A stretch of 64,000 bases of DNA from Bradyrhizobium sp. AZCC 1719 (GCF_036924525.1 NZ_JAZHRU010000001.1:4121001-4185000); one strand, 5' to 3'; shown: positions 1 to 7,924, counted from the first letter of the stretch. Program-made: numbers and translations. Notes: generated by a model not told the origin, from the letters alone.

Positions 1-408
1 GACAGCGATCTGTCCGCGACCGCGCGCAAGCTGGAGGAACGGCTGCGCAACCGTCCCGACTTCACGCCGGCTGTTTCGGCCGCCAACGCAGCCGTGCCGC
101 AGAACGTCGCGCTCGCCGCGCCGATGTGCCCCTGCAACGTCCAGCCGCCGCAGCAGCCGATCAAGGTCAATGCGCCGGTCCGGCGCGTCGAGCCCGATCC
201 GCCGAAGCGGGTCGATCGCAAGCCGCCGCGGCGCGTGCGTGAGCCGGACGACGACGTCGTGGTCGTTCGCCGTCCGCCGCCGCGCGTCGTCTACGAGCAG
301 CCGCCACCGCCGCCGCCGGTCAGCATCGGCATCGGGATCGGTCTCGGCGGGTTTGGCGGCGGCCGCGGCGGCAACTATGGCGACCATGGCGGCCGGGGTA
401 GATACTGA
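1..408 (+). CDS. Hypothetical proline/arginine-rich protein, 3' part only
   Basis: The frame is open from the first base, so the 5' end of the gene lies outside the window. The visible 135 residues begin with a short helical stretch (ATARKLEERLRNRP). A basic, proline-rich linker with many RRV/PPR repeats and a DDDVVVV patch follows, and the protein ends in a glycine-rich tail (GIGIGLGGFGGGRGG). This composition fits the end of an exported or surface low-complexity protein, but I recognise no family. A perfect 10-bp hairpin follows 21 bases after the stop and may end the transcript. Confidence 0.6.
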   Translation, partial: DSDLSATARKLEERLRNRPDFTPAVSAANAAVPQNVALAAPMCPCNVQPPQQPIKVNAPVRRVEPDPPKRVDRKPPRRVREPDDDVVVVRRPPPRVVYEQPPPPPPVSIGIGIGLGGFGGGRGGNYGDHGGRGRY

Positions 409-429
409 AGTGCCAATAGGGTAATCGAT

Positions 430-456
430 CCCGCAAGCGTGGGTTGCGCTTGCGGG
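430..456 (+). terminator. Perfect 10-bp hairpin between the first two genes
   Basis: CCCGCAAGCG and CGCTTGCGGG pair perfectly around a 7-base loop. No T-run follows, so it may be a processing or weak termination structure rather than a classic intrinsic terminator. It covers a possible GTG start at 439, which argues for the ATG at 463 as the start of the next gene. Confidence 0.5.
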
Positions 457-462
457 GGCAGG

Positions 463-2499
463 ATGCGAAATCCGGTTTGTCTGTTCGCTTTCGTCGTTGC
501 CATCTTCTGTGCGGCTAATCCGCTTCCTGCTTCCGCCTGGGAGCATTGGGGCGGCGATCGCGGCGGATCGCGGTTTTCGCCGCTCAAGCAGATCACGCCC
601 GACAATGTCGGCAATCTCGTCCGCGCCTGGGAGTTTCGTACCGGCGATCTCGATCGCAGGCCGGTCGAGGCGATGAAGCGGACCAAGTTTCAGGCCACCC
701 CGCTGCTTGTCGAGGACAGCCTGATCTTCTGCTCGCCCTTCAACGAGGTCATCGCGCTCGACCCCGGCAGCGGCGTGCCGAAGTGGCGGTACGATCCTGA
801 CATCTCGACCGCGCAACGCCCGGCCAACCGCTACACTTGCCGTGGTGTCGCCTATTGGCTCGACGAGCGCGCCGCTGAAAATGCCGCCTGTCGCGCACGG
901 ATATTCATGGGCACCAACGACGTGCGCCTGATCGCGCTCGACGCCAGGACCGGCGTCCCCTGCGCCGATTTCGGCAACAATGGCGAGATCAAGTTCGCAC
1001 TCGGTCCATTGGAGTGGCCCGGCGAATTCCAGATCACGTCGGCGCCCGTCATTATCAGCGACACCGTCATCGTCGGCTCTGCAATTGCAGATAATCGCCG
1101 CGTCGACGCGCCGCCAGGCACGGTGCGCGCTTTCGATGCGCGGACCGGGCAACCGCGCTGGAGCTTCGATCCGCTGGTGCATGATGGCGTGATTGCCGGC
1201 CACGCCAATGTCTGGGCGCCGATGTCGGTGGACGAGGAGCGCGGCCTGGTATTCTTGCCGACGTCCTCGCCGAGCCCGGATTTCTGGGGCGGCAAGCGGC
1301 CCGGCAACAACGACTACGCCAATTCGGTGGTGGCGCTGCGCGCCGAAACCGGCGAACGGGTCTGGTCGTTTCAGACCGTGCATCACGATGTCTGGGATTA
1401 CGACCTGCCGGCGCAGCCGACATTGGCGCGCATCGATACCGGCGAGGGCGAGCGCGACGTCGTGATCCAGCCCACCAAACAAGGCTTTGTGTTCGTGCTC
1501 GACCGCGATACCGGCGAGCCGGTGTGGCCGGTGGAGGAACGCGCGGTGCCGCAGGGCGGCGCCGAAGGCGAGCAGCTCTCGCCGACGCAGCCGTTCCCGA
1601 CCCACGTGCCGGCGCTGCTGCCACAACAGATCTCGGCCGACGACGTGTTCGGCCTGATTCCGTTCTTGGACAGCGGGGCCTGCCGCGCGCAGGTTGCCTC
1701 TGCCCGCAACGAAGGCCTCTACACGCCGCCGTCCACGCAGGGCACCGTGGTGTTTCCAATGACCGGCGGCGGCGTGAACTGGGGCGGCGCCGCGTTCGAT
1801 CCGGTCAACCAGATCCTTTACGCCAATACGACGCGGGCAATTCACATTATCAAATTGCTTCCACGTGCCGCTATGGCCGATGGCTTTAGCCCGCCGCCCG
1901 GTCACGACTTCGGACGGCAACACGGCACGCCGTTTGCGATGACCCGCGCCGTTGCACTGTCGCCGCTGGGGCTGTTGTGCAACAGGCCGCCTTGGGGCGA
2001 GATGGTCGCGGTCGATCTGAAGGCGGGGAAGATTCTCTGGCGATCGAGGGTAGGCACCACGGAAGATCGTGCGCCGCTCGGCATCGCTTTTCCCTTCGGC
2101 ACGCCGCTCATCAGCGGCGTCGCAATCACCGCCGGCGGCCTCATCTTCACCGGCGCGATGGATGCCTATTTGCGCGCCTTCGACGCCCGATCGGGGCGGG
2201 AGCTGTGGCAGGGCCGGCTGCCGGTGCCGGGCGTTGCCAATCCAATGACGTACATCTGGAAGGGCGAGCAATATGTCGCGATCGGCGCCGGCGGTCATTC
2301 CGAGTCGGGCACTACGATCGGCGACAGCGTGGTGGCGTTCCGCCTGGCGCGGCCGGGCGAGGCGCCCTCGCTGTGGTCGCGCACCATCGACCGGCCCGGT
2401 GGGCGATTTATGAGCGGGGCGATTGCGGTTGGCTTGGTGATCGTGGTGGTGGCGATCGTGCTGTGGCGCTGGCGGCGGAGCAGGGTGGGTAGGGCGTGA
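463..2499 (+). CDS. PQQ-dependent membrane-bound dehydrogenase (glucose/quinate dehydrogenase type)
   Basis: The 678-residue protein has a signal peptide ending at about residue 25 (PASA before WEHWGGD) and then a PQQ-binding beta-propeller typical of membrane glucose/quinate dehydrogenases. Recognisable blocks are GGSRFSPLKQI near the N-terminus, FQTVHHDVWDYDLPAQPT in the middle and GGGVNWGGAAFDP later. Such enzymes oxidise sugars or alcohols in the periplasm and pass electrons to ubiquinone. The usual four or five N-terminal membrane helices are missing; instead a single helix lies at about residues 645-665 and is followed by RWRRSR, so the enzyme looks C-terminally anchored. The start at 463 was chosen because it follows GGGGGCAGG and the hairpin covers the GTG at 439. 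The substrate cannot be read from the sequence. Confidence 0.85.
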   Translation: MRNPVCLFAFVVAIFCAANPLPASAWEHWGGDRGGSRFSPLKQITPDNVGNLVRAWEFRTGDLDRRPVEAMKRTKFQATPLLVEDSLIFCSPFNEVIALDPGSGVPKWRYDPDISTAQRPANRYTCRGVAYWLDERAAENAACRARIFMGTNDVRLIALDARTGVPCADFGNNGEIKFALGPLEWPGEFQITSAPVIISDTVIVGSAIADNRRVDAPPGTVRAFDARTGQPRWSFDPLVHDGVIAGHANVWAPMSVDEERGLVFLPTSSPSPDFWGGKRPGNNDYANSVVALRAETGERVWSFQTVHHDVWDYDLPAQPTLARIDTGEGERDVVIQPTKQGFVFVLDRDTGEPVWPVEERAVPQGGAEGEQLSPTQPFPTHVPALLPQQISADDVFGLIPFLDSGACRAQVASARNEGLYTPPSTQGTVVFPMTGGGVNWGGAAFDPVNQILYANTTRAIHIIKLLPRAAMADGFSPPPGHDFGRQHGTPFAMTRAVALSPLGLLCNRPPWGEMVAVDLKAGKILWRSRVGTTEDRAPLGIAFPFGTPLISGVAITAGGLIFTGAMDAYLRAFDARSGRELWQGRLPVPGVANPMTYIWKGEQYVAIGAGGHSESGTTIGDSVVAFRLARPGEAPSLWSRTIDRPGGRFMSGAIAVGLVIVVVAIVLWRWRRSRVGRA

Positions 2500-2566
2500 G
2501 TAAATGCATCCTCTCCTGTCATCGTCCGGCCTTGACCGGACGATCCAGTACGCCGCGGCCTTTCCA

Positions 2567-2681
2567 CGTCATTGCGAGAAGCGAAGCAATCCATCTCGCG
2601 GCATAACGGATGCATGGATTGCTTCCGCCTTCGCTCGTTGAGCTTCGGCGGACAAGTCGCTTCGCTCGCAATGCAATGACG
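2567..2681. repeat. Palindromic intergenic repeat, GTCATTGCGAG family
   Basis: It opens with CGTCATTGCGAGAAGCGAAG and closes with CGCTTCGCTCGCAATGCAAT, so the ends are inverted. The core carries GCAATCCATCTCGCGGCATA and its near complement CATGGATTGCTTC. A closely similar copy lies at 39491-39573. The arrangement fits a REP/BIME-type element. Confidence 0.75.
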
Positions 2682-2700
2682 CGGAGGAAGCGACGCACAC

Positions 2701-2850
2701 ACTACTGTCATCCCCGCGAATGCGGGGAACCAGTACGCCGCGGCCTCTCGATTCAATCACTGCTGTCTCTGGAATACTGGGTCACCCGCCGGAGCCTGTC
2801 ATCGGGCGCGCATTCGCGCGACCCGTTGGCGGGTGACGACAATTGAATGT
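2701..2850. repeat. Second intergenic repeat mosaic
   Basis: It contains CATCCCCGCGAATGCGGGGA, a short hairpin, then CCAGTACGCCGCGGCC, which also occurs at about 2546-2561. It ends with inverted blocks around GGGTCACCCGCC and GGCGGGTGACG. This looks like two adjacent repeat units; only the internal copies are visible here. Confidence 0.5.
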
Positions 2851-2884
2851 GCGTTTGCGATCTCGCGACATAAGCTGTCCGAGC

Positions 2885-3400
2885 TTTGCCTGATAACTTC
2901 CCGCCCTCTCGTTGAGAGGGCGCAGGGAAGACCGGGTGCTGGCTGCACCCGCGGTCTCGTGTGCCGTTGCGCATAAAGGAAACGCACACGAGCATACAGG
3001 TACAGCGGAAACACTCCGGCCTTCCCTGCGCAATGGCTTTACGGCTTACTTCGTGCTCTTCCCGGAGAACGGCTCTTTTGCCTCCGTCGCTGCGCAAATA
3101 GTTTCACGCAGCTTAACGCCAGCACCGCGGCGCCCGAACCACACGACTTCGCCGTACGCTTCCGGCGCGTACGTCTAGCGCGCCATCGTCGTCCATCGCA
3201 TCTCACCGCACGGTCGTGACGATCGCGAGCGCCCCTCAATGGGTGAGACGGTCGGAGTTATGCCGCTGATTTGCCTCTCGCGTTAAGCGGAATATTTTTG
3301 ATTCCCGGGCTTGACACGATTTCGGAAAATCAGAAGTGATTTGCCGTCGTGTCAATTGGTCGCAGCCGCGCATTGAAATTTCGCTTGGGTGCGTGGCAAA
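2885..3400. repeat. Long structured intergenic element (about 500 bp)
   Basis: The stretch starts near TTGCCTGATAACTTCCCGCC and has a strong local hairpin (CCCTCTCGTTGAGAGGG). It contains GCAATGGCTTTACGGCTTAC and CCACACGACTTCGCCGTACG and ends past TTGACACGATTTCGG. I believe very similar sequence recurs between genes in many Bradyrhizobium genomes, but that is memory, not a search. No open frame with a ribosome-binding site explains it. It could be a non-autonomous mobile element or a structured RNA. Confidence 0.5.
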
Positions 3401-3414
3401 TCAGTTCGCAGTTT

Positions 3415-3509
3415 GTAGGGTGGGCAAAGCGCAAGCGTGCCCACCATCGGGAAGCGTGCTCGATGATAGATGGTGGGCACGGCGCAAGGGCGCATTTGCC
3501 CACCCTACG
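3415..3509. repeat. Palindromic intergenic repeat, GTAGGGTGGGC family
   Basis: The ends GTAGGGTGGGCAAA and TTTGCCCACCCTAC are exact inverted copies. The core has CGTGCCCACCATC and GATGGTGGGCACG facing each other. Related copies lie at 24446-24573 and, more diverged, at 10718-10847. It sits directly after the stop of the minus-strand thioesterase gene. Confidence 0.8.
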
Positions 3510-3512
3510 GCG

Positions 3513-3974
3513 CTACAGCATCGCGAACGCGCTCGAGACCATCGCCACGGGCTTGTTGTCGGTAGCGGAAAGCAGCGTGACGCGACCAAAACTCATGGTG
3601 CGCCCGAGGCGGACCACGCGCGCATCGGCCAGTACGTCGGAGGCAGAGACCGCGCGCATGAAATGCGTGGTCTGGTCGACCGTCGTCATTGCGCGGTAGC
3701 CGCGGTTGGCGGCGAGGTTGGCGATCACCATCGCGGTGTCGGCGAATGCCATCAGCGCCTGGCCCGAGACCGTGCCGCCATTGCGGCACAGCCGCTCCGA
3801 GAACGGCAGGCGCAGGATCGCGCCCGGCTGCCAGTCGGCGGCATCGCCGGGCGGAGCTGAGTCAAAGCGCTCGATCGACAGGTTGAGATCCATCACCCAT
3901 GGCGCAAATACCTCGCCGAGCACGCGCGTTGCTTCCGCAATGCCGAATTCTCCCGCTTGTGGCTGTTGTTGCAT
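3513..3974 (-). CDS. PaaI-type hotdog-fold thioesterase family protein
   Basis: The 153-residue protein matches the length and pattern of single-domain hotdog thioesterases (PaaI/YbgC/DUF4442 group). The central helix region is GGTVSGQALMAFADTAM, where GGTVSG takes the place of the usual HGG motif, and is followed by a TTVDQTTHFMRAV strand. These enzymes hydrolyse acyl-CoA thioesters in the cytosol. The missing histidine means either a subfamily with different chemistry or a non-catalytic relative. The gene stands alone; its 3' end abuts a palindromic repeat. Its substrate is unknown. Confidence 0.75.
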   Translation of the reverse strand: MQQQPQAGEFGIAEATRVLGEVFAPWVMDLNLSIERFDSAPPGDAADWQPGAILRLPFSERLCRNGGTVSGQALMAFADTAMVIANLAANRGYRAMTTVDQTTHFMRAVSASDVLADARVVRLGRTMSFGRVTLLSATDNKPVAMVSSAFAML

Positions 3975-4209
3975 GAACGTTCCGTTTCCTCGTCCGATCT
4001 TGTTGTCGGCGCATTGTAGTGGTCATTGCGGCGAGGGGACAGCGGCGGTGGGCGACGAATACGGCGCGATCGGCAAAGCAATTGGGCGCAAGCGCCGAAA
4101 TCCCGCAAGCTAGGCGTCGAACCAAAGGCGAGGCCCGCGCGTGCTTGGCTTGGCGGTTGCGTCGGTGGTATCTTTGCCGAAACGCTGAAAGCATCCAGAG
4201 GAGAGCGTC

Positions 4210-4482
4210 ATGAGAATGCTGAGCGCGGCCGCGATGGTGGTGTTGTTGATGGTGCCGGCCCACGCGCAGACCCCGAATATCAACCTGATACCGGAACTCC
4301 AGTCCAAATCGCCGGAGGAAAGGGAGCAGGAAGCGATCAAGGAGAAGGCTTACAAGGATTCCTTGCGGAAGATTCCCGACGCCAAGACCTCTTCCGATCC
4401 CTGGGGCACCATGCGTAGCACCGAGGCGCCCAAGGCCGCGGCGCCCGCCAAGAAGAACAAGACCGGCAGCACCAGCCAGTAG
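4210..4482 (+). CDS. Small exported hypothetical protein
   Basis: The 90-residue product begins with a signal peptide (MRMLSAAAMVVLLMVPAHAQ, cleavage predicted after AHA). The mature part is charged: a ...SPEEREQEAIKEKAYKDSLRK helix, then a lysine/alanine-rich tail ending in STSQ. An AGAGGAGAG ribosome-binding site precedes the ATG. No catalytic motif is visible. Short periplasmic proteins of this make-up are common in bradyrhizobia and usually uncharacterised. Confidence 0.7.
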   Translation: MRMLSAAAMVVLLMVPAHAQTPNINLIPELQSKSPEEREQEAIKEKAYKDSLRKIPDAKTSSDPWGTMRSTEAPKAAAPAKKNKTGSTSQ

Positions 4483-4564
4483 CTTCCCTGCCAAAGCGGC
4501 GGGTAGGATTCGTTCGCCGCTACCCCTATATTTGACCTGTCGTCATCGTGTCTGGAGTTACGAC

Positions 4565-4795
4565 ATGGTCTTTCGTCCGCGCGATCTCGCGAGCCGGATG
4601 GCCGGCCGGCGCAAGCTGGGCGACGGCTACCTGCGCGAGACGTTTACTTTGCCGCGCGACCAAGCGAGGTTGAGGGCGCGCGACTTCCTCAACCGCTATC
4701 CCAAGGCAGCCTATATGAGCTCGGTCGAGAGCTGGCGCGAGCTGCCCGGCGGCGACATCGAATTCACCATGCGCCGGCTTGCCAGCGCGGATTAG
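4565..4795 (+). CDS. Small conserved-looking hypothetical protein
   Basis: The 76-residue cytosolic protein is basic at its N-terminus (MVFRPRDLASRMAGRRKLGD) and ends with a compact alpha/beta pattern (SWRELPGGDIEFTMRRLASAD). The ATG at 4565 is preceded by CTGGAG at good spacing, better than an upstream TTG at 4532. The frame has strongly GC-biased third positions, which supports coding. I do not recognise the family; there is no signal peptide or membrane segment. Confidence 0.6.
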   Translation: MVFRPRDLASRMAGRRKLGDGYLRETFTLPRDQARLRARDFLNRYPKAAYMSSVESWRELPGGDIEFTMRRLASAD

Positions 4796-4934
4796 GCGAC
4801 GCGGTTCCACCTCGCGCCGAAATTAACATCGACTCTCCGATTTTTGCCGGATTCCGATAACCCGGTATTGAGGTATTCCGCCTAGCTCTACGGACGGACG
4901 CGGGCGAGAGGGGCGGACGGCCGTTGCTTTCTCC

Positions 4935-5034
4935 GTCATTCCGGGGCGTGCGGAGCACGAGCCCGGAATCCATTTCACCCCGGCCTATGCGGTTCAATGG
5001 ATTCCGGTTCTCGCTTCGCGAGCCCCGGAATGAC
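4935..5034. repeat. Palindromic intergenic repeat, GTCATTCCGGGG family
   Basis: It opens with GTCATTCCGGGGCGTGCGGA and closes with CGCGAGCCCCGGAATGAC, inverted ends with matching inner blocks CCCGGAATCCATT and AATGGATTCCGG. Related elements lie at 41440-41540 and 51165-51289. It ends 35 bases before the start of the PilZ gene. Confidence 0.75.
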
Positions 5035-5069
5035 GCAGACTGCGACAGGACGACCCGACAGGAGAAATC

Positions 5070-5405
5070 ATGGCGAGAGACCGCAAAGACCTTGGTGCCC
5101 GCAAGTTCGTTCGGGTCGACTTGCGCAAGCCGGGATTCCTGATTCCGGCGCCGGATGCGCCATGGATCGAGTGCTACGTCCTCGACATTTCGGAGAACGG
5201 CGCCTGCCTGGATGTGGGCGACCTCGCGGTTCCCAAGGTGTTCGGCCTTTCTCTCACCGCAGGCGGCGAGGTGCGGCGGGTATGCACGCTGATCTGGCGC
5301 AGGGGCGAATTGGTCGGCGTCCGCTTCGTCTCCGCCCGGGAGCTGCGCAACGGCGTGGCGCCGCCAGGTGAACCCGATGCCGCTTCCCGGAAGGCCCACG
5401 CCTGA
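5070..5405 (+). CDS. PilZ domain protein, probable cyclic-di-GMP receptor
   Basis: The 111-residue protein is little more than one PilZ domain. The two halves of the c-di-GMP binding signature can be seen: an RxxxR-like RKFVR near residues 11-15 and DISENG (D/NxSxxG) at about 42-47. PilZ proteins bind cyclic-di-GMP and then act on motility, exopolysaccharide or cell-cycle partners. A GACAGGAGAAATC ribosome-binding region precedes the ATG. No output domain or neighbouring partner is present, so the target is unknown. A palindromic repeat lies just upstream, in what should be the promoter region. Confidence 0.8.
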   Translation: MARDRKDLGARKFVRVDLRKPGFLIPAPDAPWIECYVLDISENGACLDVGDLAVPKVFGLSLTAGGEVRRVCTLIWRRGELVGVRFVSARELRNGVAPPGEPDAASRKAHA

Positions 5406-5421
5406 CTAATTTGCCGTCCGT

Positions 5422-5664
5422 TTAATCAGGATCCTGCAGCGTCTCGGCCACCAGGCGAATCCGGAATACCGGCTTTTTGGATTCATCCAGCAGTTCCATC
5501 TGCCACTCGGTGTTTTCGGGCAGCTTGCGGGAAACGTCCGCGATCATGTCGCCGCAAACCCCGGTCATTTCCTTCCACGCGGCGTTGTGATCGGCAAATT
5601 CCGCGCCGTCATTGCTGACGCACGCATCTTCGCCATGTCGAACGGTGAAGAAGAAGATCGGCAT
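5422..5664 (-). CDS. DUF6894-type small protein
   Basis: The 80-residue product has the MPxFFF.V.HG opening, the acidic DGAEFADHNAAWKE segment and the later WQMELLDESKKPVFRI strand typical of small rhizobial DUF6894 proteins. They often occur in several copies per genome and have no known function. It converges on the PilZ gene with a 16-base gap. There is no signal peptide or membrane helix. Confidence 0.75.
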   Translation of the reverse strand: MPIFFFTVRHGEDACVSNDGAEFADHNAAWKEMTGVCGDMIADVSRKLPENTEWQMELLDESKKPVFRIRLVAETLQDPD

Positions 5665-5882
5665 GGCAAGTTGACCAAATGTAAAATGGGCCGCCGCTGG
5701 CCCTGAGATCCCCCATCCGCCGGGAGTGGATTCCTCGCGTATGGAAAGATCAACCCCGGGTTTTTACGGGCCCAAGCACGTTGCCGGGCATATAGGCCGG
5801 GTTATCGCTCAGGTCTAACCTGATGTAGTTGCAGAGAAACTTCTCCGGCTGGAAGGCCCGTGGAAGCGGCCGCCGAGCGGAA

Positions 5883-6062
5883 TTACTTCCGTTCGGCTTT
5901 TTTCAGCTCCCGATCAATCCGAAGCTGGACCCGCCGGATGGCAAGCAGATTGAGCCTGGCTTCGGTCTTGCCCGTGACAACCCTGTCGCCGATACGGAAT
6001 TGCCATTTCCAGATGCCCGGAGCGACCGCCGTCACGGTGTATTCGACGCCCTTGTGGATCAT
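5883..6062 (-). CDS. Small basic hypothetical protein (59 aa)
   Basis: Reading the minus strand from ATG at 6062 gives a 59-residue protein that starts MIHKGVEYTVTAVAPGIWKW. It continues through a VVTGKTEARL segment and ends in a basic helix (RRVQLRIDRELKKAERK). The pattern (short beta region with paired tryptophans, then a charged helix) is one I associate with a family of tiny bradyrhizobial proteins of unknown function. Third codon positions are strongly G/C. It is short enough to be missed by a 60-codon cutoff. Confidence 0.65.
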   Translation of the reverse strand: MIHKGVEYTVTAVAPGIWKWQFRIGDRVVTGKTEARLNLLAIRRVQLRIDRELKKAERK

Positions 6063-6421
6063 ATGGAAATCCCGCTGCGGCTCCCGACCGCTTCAAACCG
6101 GACCTCTGACTTAAAATTGCAATTGTTCCTGCCGAGGGCAATGCCTTTGCCGCGACGCGCACGGCCGAAATCCGCTCCCGGGGCTTCAACCCCATGGGCG
6201 TGACCGAATTCCCTTGCCCAGCCTAATTTCCGCGGCGCGCAAAAAGCACTGCGCCGCGCAAGCGGAGTATGGTCGCTTGGCGGCGCAGGCCTATTCCCCG
6301 AGTGATGCAATGTCCCAGGCAAGAATTTTGTCGGGGGCGATATGAAAAAGGTTCAACGCGCCCGAGACAAATTTGCCCGGCGATTTGCACGGGCGCGGCC
6401 GCCCGGTAGCCGGCTTTCTTC
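6063..6421. other. Spacer without a supported gene
   Basis: No gene is convincing here. A 33-codon plus-strand frame begins at ATG 6342 behind GGGGGCG, but its product (MKKVQRARDKFARRFARARP...) is only a basic low-complexity peptide. An AT-richer segment (about 6100-6130 and 6310-6360) may hold promoters for the flanking small genes, but no clear -35/-10 pair stands out. Confidence 0.4.
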
Positions 6422-6688
6422 CTATCCCTGCCGCGACGGATGAGGCTGCCGTGGCGGAATATGGGTTCTCGACGGCGCGTCCGGCCGGACGGGCTGCGGC
6501 GGCCTTGAGGGCTCCGGCGTGCGGCTGAGGTTCAACAGCCACGTGAGGAGATGGGCGCCATGGTGTTGAAGCGTCGGCAGGATGGGTTCGCAGGTGAGGA
6601 CGGTCACGGGGGCGGTCGTTTGTATCTGCATGCCGCTGGGCATAGCCTGCAGCGCCTTGAAGGACGGTTCAGATGAAGCCGCAAGCAC
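6422..6688 (-). CDS. Possible small hypothetical protein
   Basis: A minus-strand frame from GTG at 6688 encodes up to 88 residues. It includes a hydrophobic middle (PILPTLQHHGAHLLTWLLN) and a proline/arginine-rich tail. Third codon positions are strongly G/C, which is the main support. There is no clear ribosome-binding site, and an internal ATG at 6643 could be the real start. It could also be the decayed end of a longer gene. Confidence 0.35.
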   Translation of the reverse strand: MLAASSEPSFKALQAMPSGMQIQTTAPVTVLTCEPILPTLQHHGAHLLTWLLNLSRTPEPSRPPQPVRPDAPSRTHIPPRQPHPSRQG

Positions 6689-6740
6689 GTTTTAAAATTG
6701 TAGGCGACGTCACCACGTCCCGATTTACAGGTCGGATAAC

Positions 6741-6769
6741 GATGAGGCCGCCGGTTCGGCGGCCTCATC
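6741..6769 (-). terminator. Perfect 12-bp hairpin after a small minus-strand gene
   Basis: GATGAGGCCGCC and GGCGGCCTCATC pair perfectly around a 5-base loop. It begins 8 bases beyond the stop of the minus-strand gene at 6777-6956. There is no long T-run, but stem strength and position fit transcript termination or 3'-end protection. Confidence 0.6.
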
Positions 6770-6776
6770 GCGAGAG

Positions 6777-6956
6777 CTAGCCTTCCGGCTGCTCTACATC
6801 GGGCGCCCGGGGGCTGGCGTCGGGCGCCTCTTCACTTCTGGCCCGAAGGTCGGCGGCCTTGTCGAGAAAGCCCGCGGCGATCTCCGGATCCGTGGTGGCC
6901 ATTGCAAATTTGAGAAAGGTTGCCGCTTGTTCCGTGAGGTATTTCTTGCCCGGCAC
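6777..6956 (-). CDS. Small acidic helical hypothetical protein (59 aa)
   Basis: A GTG start at 6956, nine bases behind GGGGA, opens a 59-codon minus-strand frame. The product runs VPGKKYLTEQAATFLKFA, then ATTDPEIAAGFLDKAADLRA, and ends in an acidic, proline-rich tail. An in-frame stop lies just upstream, so the GTG is the only usable start. The helix with TDPE...FLDKAADLRA resembles a recurrent group of tiny rhizobial proteins of unknown role. A strong hairpin follows the stop. Confidence 0.65.
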   Translation of the reverse strand: MPGKKYLTEQAATFLKFAMATTDPEIAAGFLDKAADLRARSEEAPDASPRAPDVEQPEG

Positions 6957-7124
6957 AATACTGGTTCCCCATTACTACCCGTCACTACCCTGCCGCACCC
7001 GCTGCAATTACGCACTGCGGCGAAATCCGTTCCGGGGAAAAGTGCAAAACTATACTTAAGTCGGGTGCGCTCACGCGGATCGTGCGTTCGGACTGGTTGG
7101 GGCAGGGCGTCGAAGGCGGCAACC

Positions 7125-7319
7125 TCACGAGGCAGTGGGCGCGGTGTCCTCGCCCAAAAGCTTCCCGGTTTCCTTATGGATGAAGTGAAGCCGGGTGCAG
7201 GCGAGGCAGACGACGGACACATACGAATTGGGCTCGTCCTCCGGCGCGGTCGCCGGAAGCCAATGCTGCACCTTCGCGCCCAGCCGTGGGCATGTGAAAA
7301 GGATATGTCGGCCCGTCAT
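7125..7319 (-). CDS. Small cysteine-containing protein, possible zinc ribbon (64 aa)
   Basis: From ATG at 7319 the minus strand encodes 64 residues starting MTGRHILFTCPRLGAKVQHW. Single cysteine CP in the first strand and CLAC in the middle (VVCLACTRLHFIHKETGKLL) form a likely zinc-ribbon-like knuckle. Similar small proteins are common in bradyrhizobia and uncharacterised. The frame is open for 59 further codons upstream, but that part is basic low complexity and unlikely to be translated. Confidence 0.65.
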   Translation of the reverse strand: MTGRHILFTCPRLGAKVQHWLPATAPEDEPNSYVSVVCLACTRLHFIHKETGKLLGEDTAPTAS

Positions 7320-7733
7320 TGGCGAGAGATATGCAGAGGCTGGGTGCCGGGTCACCTCCGTATGTTTGCGTAGTTGGGGGCTGTCCGGGCGGCGAAGGCG
7401 CGGAGCGGGGGTGCCATCCTCGTCAGGACGCACCGGGAGCCGGGTCGGATATTCCTGAGTTCGGTATCGGAAACACCGTGATGTTACGGACTCCAAAAGT
7501 GCGTGTGGAAAACACTATGCTTGATGTCGCCGGGGCTGCTTTTCATCCCGAACCAATTTGTACCGGCTGGGGGCCGCCGAAAGGCGGCCCTTTCAATTTG
7601 GGCGAGGCCCTTTTGGGGAAGAAGTCGCCAACAGAGGCGGCTCCTTCAATCGCGCGTTCGGTCCCGGTCCCGTTGCCGTTGGTGCTATCCTAATTCGAAG
7701 CTGCGCGAGCACTTAGGCGCTGTTGTCGCAACG
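7320..7733. other. Spacer with hairpins, no supported gene
   Basis: Plus-strand frames cross this stretch but have no plausible ribosome-binding site or protein-like composition. The notable element is the hairpin at 7571-7593. A short peptide starting at ATG 7480 just before it cannot be excluded. The base composition turns AT-richer toward 7740-7850. Confidence 0.4.
7571..7593 (+). terminator. GAAA-tetraloop hairpin, intrinsic terminator-like
   Basis: GGGCCGCC, GAAA and GGCGGCCC form a perfect 8-bp stem with a GNRA loop, followed by TTTC on the plus strand. The orientation implies a plus-strand transcript ending here, although no upstream plus-strand gene is clear. It may end an unannotated small RNA or peptide transcript. 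Confidence 0.55.
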
Positions 7734-7856
7734 ATGCGGCTTGGCTCTAGCTGGCATGACTGCAAAGATAAGCTAGATCGTAATTACAAACGATATAGCG
7801 GCCCAACCCAGACGAGCTTTGACTTTGGAGAAGAGGACACAGGTAAGGGTCTGTAA
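7734..7856 (+). CDS. Doubtful 40-aa open frame
   Basis: From ATG at 7734 a 40-codon frame encodes MRLGSSWHDCKDKLDRNYKR and then an acidic end (SFDFGEEDTGKGL). Its composition is protein-like and AT-richer than the surroundings. It has no clear ribosome-binding site. It may be a remnant of a transferred gene. Nothing about function can be said. Confidence 0.25.
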   Translation: MRLGSSWHDCKDKLDRNYKRYSGPTQTSFDFGEEDTGKGL

Positions 7857-7924
7857 CGAAAGAGGCCACCAACTGGAGGCGGCCCGCTACTCCCGCGTCT
7901 AGCTCTGGAAGCTCTCTAATGAAG

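Larger units (their letters stand above)
2500..3512. other. About 1 kb without a gene, filled with repeats
   Basis: No convincing gene is seen on either strand. The stretch holds, in order, a short repeat ending CCAGTACGCCGCGGCC (about 2517-2561, echoed at about 2731-2746), a GTCATTGCGAG palindrome (2567-2681), a second repeat mosaic (2701-2850), a roughly 500-bp structured element (about 2885-3400) and a GTAGGGTGGGC palindrome (3415-3509). Short open frames here have no ribosome-binding sites and fall inside the repeats. Confidence 0.75.

Noticed and set aside
6342..6443. 33-codon plus-strand frame MKKVQRARDKFARR...
   Set aside because: Only a basic low-complexity peptide; no further support.
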